Source: Lumbricus rubellus
Lineage: Eukaryota > Annelida > Clitellata > Crassiclitellata > Lumbricidae
Assembly (NCBI GenBank): GCA_945859605.1
Contig: OX243822.1
Span: 14,632,219-14,696,218, forward strand
DNA: 64,000 nt
Reading direction: 5' to 3'
In this document: piece by piece, positions 45,301-58,200 of the stretch
How the letters are laid out: each line of letters starts with the position of its first letter
Numbering within the stretch: position 1 is the stretch's first letter
Position numbers and translations under genes: made by a program
The notes under the pieces: model-generated
Seen by the model: only the letters and a program-made list of their open reading frames with translations
Told to the model about the DNA's origin: nothing
The model's database searches: none

Positions 45301-48300
45301 CGGAAGACCCGCAGGATTCGTCGCTGCCTCCTGGAATCAGGTCGAGGCTCTCGGAGAGGGTCTCGCACGAAGCGATCGGCGCCAGCTTTGTCTTTGGTGG
45401 CACCAGACTCAGCAACGGCACCAGACAGGTGGCGGTCGAGGAGCTGCAGTCGCCTTCAATAACGCTCGTCGTTGGATCTGGTTTTTCGTCTGACAAGAAA
45501 AGAAGTAAAGGGTTAACTTTCGTATAGCAGACGACGGACTTAACCCTTTAATGCCGAGAAAAGAAATGAATAAAGTGACAACTGACTTAATTCAGCACTA
45601 ACCTTAACTCGGTGCAGGTAATTTGTTATTAAATAATTAATAATTAATTATTAATTAGTGGTATTAAAAAGTAATGCTAACGATTGATTTTGATAAGCAA
45701 TGATCAATTCATCCAATAACAAATCACATTCGGAATGACTATCAAAGAAAAGAAGCGAATAAAGTGATAATTCAGCACAGGTAATTCACTATTAAATAAT
45801 TAATAATTTCATTATTACTACTAATTAAAAAGTAATGCTAACAATTGATTTTGATAAGCAACAAATTTTGCTACAATAACAAATCACAAGAGACTTACAA
45901 GAGACTTAAAAAATACAAGAGATTTACATTTATTTATATCTATATTTATTAACTTGTAGGTTCACAGACAATTCTAAAATTATGTTGGCAAACAATATTC
46001 ACTGAGTCTCGAAACTCTTCTGACTAACTGCCAGTAACATATACATGATCAATTCATCCAATGCAACAAATCATATTCGGAATGACTATCCAAATATCAG
46101 TCAAAATAATTTTGAGATAAAATTTATAAGAAAATTTTAAAAAATTCAGCGAAAAAACTTCTTGTAATTCTATCCCGATCCACCCCGTCTCTTGCTGCAT
46201 CCGATCCCACTCCCATCCTATGGATCCAGCGCCTTCAGTCCCACCCTGAATCATATTCTCCTCTCAGCAGCAATAGTATTGAATGGACTTGAAACATTGA
46301 TAGACTGATTTTGCTGTTATTGGAATAGAAAGTTTAACTGCATCCTAAGAAGAACATTGCATTAAGTAAAGAATAAAGTAAATATTAGTGATGTCTGAAG
46401 AAAATAGTAATAGTATATTATTATTATTATTAATTATAAGAGTAATGCTAACAATAAATTTTGATCAGCAATTAATTTCTACAATATTAACAAACCACAA
46501 GAGACTTACAAAATACACGAGATTTACAAGATATTAATTTACAAACCACAAGAGATTTACAAGAGATTTAAAAGCAAAAAGAGATTTACAGGAGATTTAC
46601 AAACCACAAGAGATTTACAAGAGATCAACAAACCACAGAGATTTACAAACCACAAGGGATCTACAAGAGATTTACAAACCACAAGAGATTTACAAACCAC
46701 AAGGGATCTACAAGAGATTTACAAATCACAATCTTGAGATTTACAAGAGACAAGTTTACAAACCACAACAGATTTACGAGAGATCTACAATAACCAAACT
46801 AAAGAATAATTTCAAAAGGATGATTTTACATTTCCGGAAACAACTTCCATTGCCCGGCACGTCCTTGAGCCTTGCCGACAGTGCATTGCCTAGGCAATCG
46901 CTGTTCTCCTTGGCAATGGTGCTGCTGTCTGGCAGGAGGACTCTCTCCGCCTTCGGCTTGACCACTCTTTCCGCCTGCGGCTTCGCAACTCCTGCCAAGT
47001 CTTGAGGCGCCACCTGGCTGAATTCAACGCGACTGAGGAAGCGTGGAGGACTGGAGGATGAACGCCGTTCCTCAACCTCATCACCTTGCGATGGCTCCCT
47101 AAAATTAAAGACATAAGTGAAAGCAAGTACATGTAAGTATATCGCAGGGCTATTTTAAAGGAATGTTAAGAACTGCACAACCCCTTCTTTCCTTTCCCAT
47201 ATCCTCCATGGTAAATTACTTCCAATCAGAGGACAATGACCATTTTTTGCTAGTTTTATATGTACAGAAGTGCTTCTACAACAGCACAAATCCATTTAAA
47301 ACTGCACATTTTGTGCACAACTGCACGTTAAAAAAGCCCTGGTATATCCTTCATAAACCAATCGCATATCCACATTCTGGTGTGCACACGTCCTAACAAC
47401 AATCAAAGTTCTGTTAATATCGGTGTAACATTCAAACTATAAGTGTCTTGTGCTGTAAATTATCAGCAAGAGGACTGTGGCAAAGCAATAAACAACTGAT
47501 AACCACTAACAATGTAAATTACTTATGATCACTGCCATCATTGTTTTATGTTTGTTGCCTCCCATAGTTCAGTGTCTTTATGACCTGTGCCCCAGGCCGC
47601 ATTATTTTAAACTCACTGATAAAGATGACAGTTAACTACATAGACCTAAGACACCTTCCAGTTAATAACTTTGGCTAACTCATATTCATGTTAGTTTAAT
47701 ATGCATTTCTATTGTCACTGGTTGTGGAATGTCACACAGGTTTTAAATTTTAATAAACCAAAGATATCTATTGTGAACACGATGATTTAGTGGTGAGTTC
47801 AGTGCCTTGGAGACAGGTTCGAATCACTTCTAGGCGTCGCGTAGGGACCTTGAGCAAGTCCTTCACTCACAATTGCTCGTGTGCTTTGTCGTGAAAAACT
47901 CAGAAGCAGCGTCCACGCTGTAGTCGGAGCGCCTCTGGGTAGAGAGCTTGGAGCCCGGGCAAATGCGAGAAAATAAATAAACAAAATATATCATTACATT
48001 ACGTTGGCTCTGGAAATATACATCGAAAAAAAAGAAGAAATTGAATATTGAAATAAATGACCCATCACTATTCGAACCGTAGACAGAAGAACAGGTGAAA
48101 AGCAATCATAAAAGCAATCATTTGTGGGGCACGGTGGTGTAGTGGGTACGTTCGTCGCCTTGCAGCTGAAGGGTTGCAGGTTCGAATCCACCTCAAGTCG
48201 CCACGTAGGGACCTTGGGCAAGTCCTTCGCTCACAATCACTCAGCGCTTCGGCGTGAAACTCCGATGCAGTGTCCGCTCTGCATTCGGGAGCGCCTCTGA

Positions 48301-51300
48301 GTAGAGAGCTTGAAGGAGCGCTCAGTGTAAGAATTGTGGAAAAATAACTGGGGGGGGTTGAACCATTATCCACTTGGAATCGGGGTGTGAAAAACAGACT
48401 TTAACATGGGGCTCTAAGAAAGACTGCAGGGGTTGAAACCCCCAAACCCCCCGGCAATTCTCACCTTGGGGGCGCTATAACAAGTGCACGTATACAAACA
48501 AACAAACAAACAAACAAACAAACAAACAAACCTGGCTGGAGGCTGTTGTGGCGCCATTGTCCGACCGGATGGTGCAACACAGCTGCAGCAGCATTCCGTG
48601 TACGCATGGTAGTAGACATGCTTGACGGCGTCTAGGATGGTCTGGCTCGTCGTGAAGACGCGGTACGTGAGCAGCAGCGTCGTCAGGAAGTCGATGCTCA
48701 GAAAGCGCAGGTCGATCAAGCGCTCGGCAAGGCGCTCGATGGAAGCATGGCGGATCTGCAACGCACAGAAACACATGGTGTTACCACACAGACGTGCATG
48801 GTGTTACCATACAGACGCGCATGGTGTTACCATACAGACGCGCATGGTGTTACCACACAGACGTGCATGGTGTTATAAGTCAGGGCTTTTTTAATGTGCA
48901 GTTGTACGCAAAATGTGCAGTCCTAAATGGATTTGTGCAGTTGTAGAAGCACTTTTGCACAGTTAAAACTAGCAAAAAAGGTCATTGTCCTCCGATTGGA
49001 AGTAAAATTTGCCATGGAGGATGGTAAGGAAAAGTAGTAGTTGTGCAGTTCTAAAAATTCCTTAGAAACAGCCCTATTATAAGTGACGAAATCTATATCA
49101 ACTCAACTTAAGACCCGGCTGACTCTATCAACATACCTCTCACAGCCACATTCTCATGTTCAAGTCACATTCAGTAACTCAAGTCGCACTTGTTTAGAAA
49201 TGCCGGGTAGCTATGAGAAGCACCTTTGTGAGGTTATTGTAAAGCGCCAGGGGCGGATCCAGGGGGGGGGCCAATCCGGCCATGGCCCCCCATTTAGAAA
49301 TGCCCATGTATCGTGGCCCCCCCCCCATTTGGTTTCAGTGGCTGCTGAAATGGTATAATTTTCCCGAAAATTTGGCCGGATGACAAAAAAAGTTTTTAAA
49401 AAAAGGTCAACTTTTTTGGCGGATGTGATTTTTTTTCCCAGAGCCAAAGTGTCAAGAAATTTTTTGCCCCCCGCCCAAAGTTTCTGTATCCGCCCTTGTA
49501 AAGCGCTATATAAATGTCCATATACATACATACATACATACATACAATACAATACAATACATAAATACATACATACATACCTGTGCTGCTTCTTCTTATG
49601 ACTTCTGACTCTTCCTATTGAATTTCTTAAAATTACTAGATTCAAATGGGCTTAATTCTCGAGTCATTCCATAACTAATGAGTAGCACATTAAATGCCTA
49701 CTTTCACACGTTTCCGATAGCAGCCTGAGCCAAACGTTTTACTTTCACACACAATTGGCAGAATATTAAATATTTACCTTCACACATAATAAGAGTAGCA
49801 CATTATTTCCAAAAGTAATGTATAGTCCACATAATCCTTACTTTTACATTCTGTGTAGCTCGTAAAAATGCTTAATTTCACAAGGTAATGTCCAGCAAAT
49901 AACAAGGGCCACTAGGCCTACTCCAACAACGACCAATCTACTAATTTTTTAACTGATGGAGAAAAAGCTTGCCTGTGGTAGTTTGTACGAGTTCAGGGTA
50001 CGGCTAAACTTTATGTCGATGTCATCAGAGAACAGTCGTGGGTCAGATCTATAAAAAAATTAAAACTTCAGATCTATAAAAAAATTAAAACTTCAGATCT
50101 AAAAAAAAACAAATTAAAACTTCAGATCTAACAAAAATTAAAACTTCAGATCTATAAAAAAAACAAATTAAAACTTCAGATCTATAAAAAAAACAAATTA
50201 AAACTTCAGATCTATAAAAAAAACAGATTAAAACTTCAGATCTATAAAAACAAATTAAAATTTCAGATCTATAAAAACAAATTAAAACTTCAGATCTATA
50301 AAAAACAAACAATTTAAAACTATCTCATCTAGTGTGAAACCGTAACTCATACCTCACAGACAAATCTATAAATCGTATAAAACATAAGTGTGGCATGAGG
50401 GCAAACTGGTACAGTGCTCATCTGTATTAAATCAGGGTAACTTGAACTTGTCGAATTACCATCAAGTTTACTTTTAATTACCACAAGGCTATTATTAAGA
50501 CCTATAAGGCAGCGGTTCTCAACCGGGGGTCCGCGGACCCCTGGGGGTCCGCGGCGATCTGCCAGGGGGTCCGCGAGCAAGTCCTGAAAATTATACATTT
50601 CTTAGTTAAAAACATAGAAACAGATAAAAAATTTTCAATTTTTCCCCTTTTCAATGACTATATGAAACTTAGGCTATAACACGCTGATAAATTACAAATT
50701 CATCTGTTTTAGATAGGTTGGTCTGTTTTGATAACTATATAGAGTGCACACTGAATCTATTTTTGATCAGGGAATAAAAATGGTTAGGCTAATTTCACCA
50801 AGGCACGACCACTAAACTCTCGTCTTTTTGTTACATTAGGTTCGGGGAAATCGTGCACAGTTAATGACATATAGGCCAGGCGAATTTCACTGGCTATATC
50901 AATGGGGAAAAGTTTGTAACAGACTCTCTAGAATAGATTTCGGGATTCTTTTGAGAGAGTTTCTTAGAGAAAATGTAAACTGTGCTCGAATACATGTGCC
51001 TAAAGCTTACATTAAAACAAAATAGGCTACAGGTTTAAAAAAATAAATATCATATAGGCCCTAATCTTATTATATAAATTTGTAGGCTTAGTACAGGAGT
51101 GCATGGGCATATAGGCTATATTATAACACACACATATAGGCCTATTATTACATAGGATAATAGAGGCGCACAGTCGCGATAATGCGCCAAAAGGCACCGA
51201 ATTTTATTAGGGGTCCGTGACCGGGACACAAAATTAAAAGGGGGTCCGTGAGTCTGAAAAGGTTGCGAACTACTGCTATAAGGTATAGTGCTACATGTGT

Positions 51301-52174
51301 GGCAAAGTGTCATAAATATTTGACTGCAAAAAAATAATAAAGACAGTAAAAAATTTATTAAATATGGTAGACTGCAATTGGATTCTTTTGGATGTGTCCA
51401 CACTCAGTGCCCACCAGCTAACAGATCATTTGACATTGGGAACACACATATGAAGACACAAGCACGTAAACGAGATAGTCAACGATAACTTATAAATATG
51501 TGCGTATAAATAAATATACATACGTTAAATATAAATATATATACACACACAAATATAACACTGTTATACATATGTAACTTACTTACTAAAGGTAAAAAAT
51601 GTGTAACTTGCACACAATAATTTTCTGTATAGAAAAACCGTTCATTTTCTGTACACAACCACAAAACATCCGAGATCTTGGATCTCTTAATTGCGCTTCA
51701 TTTTCTTCTCAGTCACTTGTGCGGCTTTCTTTCATTCTCCACTTAGCTTTTTTTTAAATTGCTTGTCCGCTGTAAGTCGTCTTTCTGCCTAGATAATTCT
51801 ACAGTAGATAATGCTCAGATAATTCTATGATAGCTTACCTGCGTCTAACATTGCAAATCGTCAAGTGATGGTTAAAAACGCAAGTCGTGATTGGTCCTAA
51901 TTTGCTTAGGGCGTTGACCTGATCACGACTTGTTTTTTTTAACCGTCACTTGATGCCTTGTGATATCAGGCACAGGCATCAGAGAATTATCTTGTTAATA
52001 ACAATAATAATAATAATATTAATACATACATACATACATATATATGTGTGTATATATAATAATCCAGGGCACCTTGTCCGGATTACCCGGGGCCATGGAC
52101 CGGCCTCCCTAAGCAAACTAAAATTTATATGTTAGGCCTAAAGCTAAATCAAAACCTAAACCTAACATTCCAGT

Positions 52175-52235
<61 letters not shown>

Positions 52236-55200
52236 GTCCCCGAGGGATCCTGTGTACCTCGGGGCAAAAAAATAATAAAAAATAATAATAATAATAATCA
52301 TTAACAATTTGAAATTACGGGTATCGGTACAACCCTGCAAATAAAATGCTATAGTGCAAGGTGCAAAAGTAAGAATTTTAAAAATAGCTATAGTTAGAAT
52401 TCCATAAATAAGTTTGAATTTTTATAAAAAAATCTATAGTAATCATAAATTAATATTTACATACAGTAGCAGTACGAAAACGTCAAGCATGTGAGGTCTA
52501 CTGAATGGCACAAAGTAGAGTAAAATCTTGCATAAGCTCCTCAGTCAAACAAAACCTCGCACAAATGCAAAACTTGAAAACTGTAACAAACACTTACTAT
52601 AGTGGAACAATACCGTCACCTCTCTCCCTCATTTGGCAAACAAAATCGAAAACTGAAAGTGCATAACCAAAACTGAAAAACACAACATCGAAAACGAAAA
52701 TCAACTTGCTAAGAAAAGACCTTACTGATAAAAAAACACTGATTAAAAAAACACTACTGATGCAACGTTGAGTCGAAAAACAAATCAACAAAAATAAAGA
52801 AGCAAAACGATTTCCGGCTTTATAACTTTCTAAAGGCATAAAGAAGCAACACCAAATCGACCGCAGTGTCATCCTTTCAAACAGAATACATAAAGTTGAA
52901 AAAGAATATAGTATAAACTGTGAAATCGTACATAATCAACTTTACTTAAGTCAATAAGACTCAAGCCACAGATGATGTAAAAATGACAAAGCTAGCCTAA
53001 TAAAAAAAAAGCCAACATAATACATTGATCACAAGATTAAATTTTATTTCTAAAAGGATGTCCCGAGGCAAATTCTTGCCGTAACAACTTCCTTCCCATC
53101 ACCTCTCTTGATATCTTTGTTTCACGGAATAGAATTGCTATAGCCCAACATCGAGCCCTTGCGTTTCTGGGATGTCCCTCTTAGAATGACGTTGACAGCC
53201 TCTTTACATGCCAAGACTTCGGATGGGGTCTCGCCCACATCTGTGTATTGCTTAAAAGACATCTTGATTTCCTTAGGACCATCATGCTGAATGAGTCTCT
53301 GAATAAGGGTCAAAGCGGATGGGATCGCACGGGAATGGCGTTCCCACAGCATTGTGGGGCGCGGTGGTGTAGTGGTGGCGTCGTTGCCTTGTAGCCGGAA
53401 GGTTCGAGTTTCGAATCCACCTCGCCGTGTAAGGACCTTGGGCAAGTCCTTCACTCGCAATTGCTCAGCGCTTCGGCGTGAAACTCTGATGCAGTGTCCG
53501 CTCTGCATTCGGGAGCACCTCTGAGTAGCGAGAGCTTGAAGGGGCGCTATACTCTGATACAGTGTCCGCTCTGCATTCGGGAGCACCTCTGAGTAGAGAG
53601 AGCTTGAAGGGGCGCTATAATAAGTGCACATACAAACAAACAGCTCTCGAGATTCTTTGCTTGCGTTCCTACTGCTCATCATGCATGGAACCCTGGAAAC
53701 ACATACCCGTCCCAATCAAACATTGCGTTCTTACAGCTCACCCATTCGGCGTTCCCACTACTCACCCAAACCACTGTCGTAAATAACTCATACTCATCAG
53801 GGAATGGAATCGGCTTCCGCTCTCTCTTCGTAGCTCAAACTCACTTCCCTCCTTTAAAAAGCGGTTCAAAACTCACTATTTTTCTTTGGCTTTCAAGCAC
53901 ATGGATCTCTGACTGCATCTTCCTCTGGCGGCTGACTATCCGCGCCTCAGATTGACATCTCGGTCTGACCTTGCACGCGTTACAAGTTTATTTAATAATA
54001 ATAATAATAATACTCTTAGAGTGCTGCAAAAAATTTCAAATACAAAACAATACAATAACCCAGTCACACCAAATCCTTTTCCTCTTTCGTATCAGCATGA
54101 CTCGTGGTCTGCCAAATAGCATCTTACAATCCCCCTTAGGAGCTTACTGTGTTCGTCAATACCAACAGTAGTCCTCTGAAGCCCAGTAACAACCGGGTAA
54201 AAATACATTTTTTGCCATGTGCAAATATGACAACAACCATTATCCTGCAATAAGAATTTCTGTGAATTCTCATGGCTAAACATCTCTTCACGGCAAATAC
54301 GCAATGACAAAAACTCGGTCACTTTTAGGACTTCCTCTTCATAGGAGTATGTCCCATCGTCCATAATGACCGAGTGCAGTCGGCATTCTCAAGCGACACC
54401 AGACGCTGTTACAGTTCAGGGCTTCTTCTATCGAATTATTAGAACTGCACAATCCATTCTTTCCCTTTCCAGGAAATCCTGATCCACAACAGAATCTCAA
54501 AGTTTCTTGGTCCACTGGCAATATAAGTCACAATTACTACCTGACATGTGGGATTGTGGGTGTGTGTGTGAAGGCATCCAAGACCTCAAGTGCACTAAAT
54601 CACTCATGTGCACTAAATCACTCATCTTAAAACATGAAGATATGGGACAATCTCTGTCATAGCCTGCATCGTCTGGTTCATAACCATCTTATATGTAGGC
54701 CTATCTGACTTTTTATACAGAAAATTTTAAGACCTTCGCAACTGTGTTAACCCTTTAATGCCGAGATGGGAGTAAATGGCATAGGAAATCCTATACTCTC
54801 CGGCATTAAAGGGTTAAACACAGCAGATACGAATAGATGTACCTAAAGATGATTGAAAATGTTTCTTGCGGAAGAACCGCCGTTCCTATTTTTTAAACTG
54901 GAAGATTGTTCCAAAAGGATGGCCCACCCTGGGCTCACATGTGCACACGAAACACAAATTCTGTCAAACTGTGCTAAAATGCATCAATTCCATATTTATT
55001 AAACTGAACGCAAGAATTTATGTCAGCTGATTACGTGGAGACAGGATTGCAGTGTTCTCCTGTCTACAATTTTCCCGACATTCACTAGTAACTTTCAAGA
55101 GTTTTAATATAATTATTTTATTATACAAATATGAAAAAAATCTGGTAAAAGAAATACAATAAATCAATACAAGCAAATTAAAGCAACTAAATAAGAAACA

Positions 55201-58200
55201 AAAATTATAAATTCAATTAATATTTTTAGCATTGATAACTATAAACGGCAAGTTGCACTATTACCACATTACTGCAAATTTCACAATCTAGCAACAGCAA
55301 TTTATTAAATCAACACAAGCAAATAAAAATCAAACCAACTAAATGCTAACGAAATGATACATGAATTCAGCAAATCAAACTTTAAGCACCAATAGTAAGT
55401 TCTGGCAAGTCGCGTCTTACCTCAGAGTTGGAGCCACGTTGGCATGAGACATCTCACCCATGCAAGACTTATTGCGACTTCCTTGAAAACGAACAGTCAG
55501 TCTTCTGCAAAGTGTTTTAACGCACAAATAAACAGTGAGGCAAAACAGAAACAGAAATGTTCAGAGTACTTGAGATTTAACTTTAAGACAGACAAAAGCA
55601 GGGCATCACATAAATGTAACGTGAAGCTTAGAAAACACTGAGCCAGGGCTGTTTTTAAGGAATTTTTAGAACTGCGCAACCGCTTTTTTCCTTTCCCATC
55701 CTCCATGGTAAATTACTTCCAATCGGAGGACAATGACCTTTTTTGCTATTTGTAACTGTACAGAAAAGCTTCTACAACTGCACAAATACATTTAGAACTG
55801 CACATTTAGCACGTTAAAAAAGGCCCTGCACTGAGCAGCATAAATGACAACACATACCAGTACTAGGCAACATAAAGCAATACAGAAAAAGGAATTAATT
55901 AATGGTAATGTGACGCCAAAATGCCAATACAACTTAAAGGAAAGGTATATAAAACAATGGTTAGACCTGTGATGATATATGGGGCAGAGGCGTGGACGAT
56001 GACGAGAAAAAGAGAGGGATTACTGGAGAGGATGGGGATGAGAATGCTACGTTGGATGCTGGGAATTTCACTCAGGGACAGAAACAGAAACGAGGACATC
56101 CGAAAGAAACTCGGAGTGGCGTGTATTTCGGACAAGATATGAGAAGCCAGGTTGCGATGGTACGGTCATGTGATGAGAAGAGAGGAAAACAGCTGCATTA
56201 AAAGAATCATGAAGGCGAATGTCTATGGACGACGCAGTCGAGGACGACAAAAGAAAAGATGGGAGGATGCGATATGGGAGGACATGAAACAACTCAAGCT
56301 GAAAGATGAAGACACCAAAGACAGAGGAAAGTGGAAAAGGCGGATCCGAGTGGCTGACCCCTCCGTTGAGAGGGATTAATTCAAGCCTGAAGGAAAAGAA
56401 GAAGAAGAATTAATTAATGGTAAATTAATGAATTAATACAATGAATGCACGCTATCAACGACAACAATTTAAAATATTACCCAACCATCCAAGAAAACAC
56501 AAACAGAAACACAATCAGACAACAAAGACACTTAAACATGAGAAGACACACAAAGAAACATAAGTCAACGCAAACAATCTCTTTTGTTTCAATACTGACA
56601 GCATCCTACAAGGCGTAGCTTGATGGGCATTTTGATATGAGCACAAGCACCAGTCTGCCTGACAGGTAGAGAGCAACTGAGATTAATAGTCATTCAAACA
56701 TCCTCAAGCTGCTTTCGTAAAATGACATTGATGACTTTTTACCACTTCAAAATGCCACGCTCAACACTACAATTCAAACATCCTTAAGCTGTTTTCATAA
56801 AATGACAATGACTTTTAAACCACTTCAAACTGCCTCGCTCAACACTACAATTCAGTATAAAGGTAAACTCATCTAAACACTACAAACATCTCTAGAAATC
56901 TAGATCTCTTCCACAATTAAAAAATACAATAATAAATATCGTAAGTTTTTCTAATTTCCCTCCAGAACTGATCCAAAAGAGCAAACCTTTCAGAGCCCAT
57001 TACAAAACAAAGTTTTCCACAACTGGACAATAATCATAATCAGTGCTAAAAGTGTTAAAAAAAGAAGTGCCTAGACGCCCTTACCTTTCCAAAAGAAGTG
57101 CCAGGACGCCCCTTACATTTTCAGGTGTGCTGTCCAAATAAGTGGCAAGACGACATGGAGATTTGAAAATAAGTGCCAGGACGCCGTCCATGACTGTCCT
57201 GCCACACTTTAAGCCCTGATCATAATCCCTGAATTCACCTGAAAACCAAAAAGAACGACTCACCGAAGAAGAGCAATTCGTACAGAACCGTTCCTGAATC
57301 ACTTCTGACGTCATACTGATCCCAGCATCTACTCAGTCGGCAAACCAACCATTACTTCTCACTGTCGTTTGTTGGCAATCTGAACCTCTCTCCCCAATAG
57401 AACTCAGGTCATTGCAGGAAGCGGTGAACGAACAGACATGGAATCATCATCGTGGTCTAACGGCAGCTGCGTTCTGTTACAAAATTTACAAAGAAACAAT
57501 TTACAATAGAGAAAAATCATATATGGATTCATTAGGTTAAGTGTGTCTTTAACTCTTTCCCGCCGGATCGGGTCGCGGGTGACCCGATAAACCCAATAGG
57601 TATCCGAACAATTCCGGCGGGAATAAGTTAACCCTCAGTAGAAGCATGCAGTATAGGCAGCTGCGAACCAATGCAGGACGTCATGAAAGTGTTAAACACT
57701 GCAAATTCCAAATGATCCTCCTTGTGACGAACTGGAACGCTTAAAAACACGTCGGGTGCGGCGGTGGTGCAGAGGTATTTTTGATACCGTGGAGCCGAAA
57801 GGTTGCAGGTTCGAATCCCCCCCTCAAGCTGCCATGTAGGGACCCCGAGCAAGTCATTCACTTGCAATTGCTCGTGCGCTTCGGCGTGAAACTCTGATTT
57901 TCAGTGTCCATGCTGCAGTCGGGAGCGTCTATGAGTAGAATTCTTGAAGAGGCACTATAACAAGTGCTCATACATACATACATACATACATACATACATA
58001 CATACATACACTCATACATATATACATAGTACATACACACACATACACAATCCATTAATACATACATACACACACATACATACACACATAAATGCATGCA
58101 TGCATACATACATACAATGTCATACATACGTACGTACGTATGTGCGTACATACGTACATACATACATACATACATACATACATACATACATACAATTGTA

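Noticed and set aside
44586..45527. Plus-strand 313-codon frame as a gene
   Set aside because: It is antisense to the RASGRF linker exon, whose phase and splice sites are fully consistent. The amino-acid content looks like a shadow of GC-rich coding.
53122..53715. Minus-strand 197-codon frame
   Set aside because: Most of it is a SINE read in reverse. Only the last 60-70 codons look protein-like, and I cannot assign them.
54092..54364. Cys-containing minus-strand frame of 90 codons
   Set aside because: No recognised zinc-finger spacing, no splice context and no relation to RASGRF. Left unassigned.
57241..57310. Candidate RASGRF exon before SDPRLF, ending at a good GTGAGT donor (near 57264)
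   Set aside because: In the required phase a TGA lies just upstream, leaving only a 30-nt exon with a poor acceptor. The stub at 63990-64000 fits phase and family sequence better.
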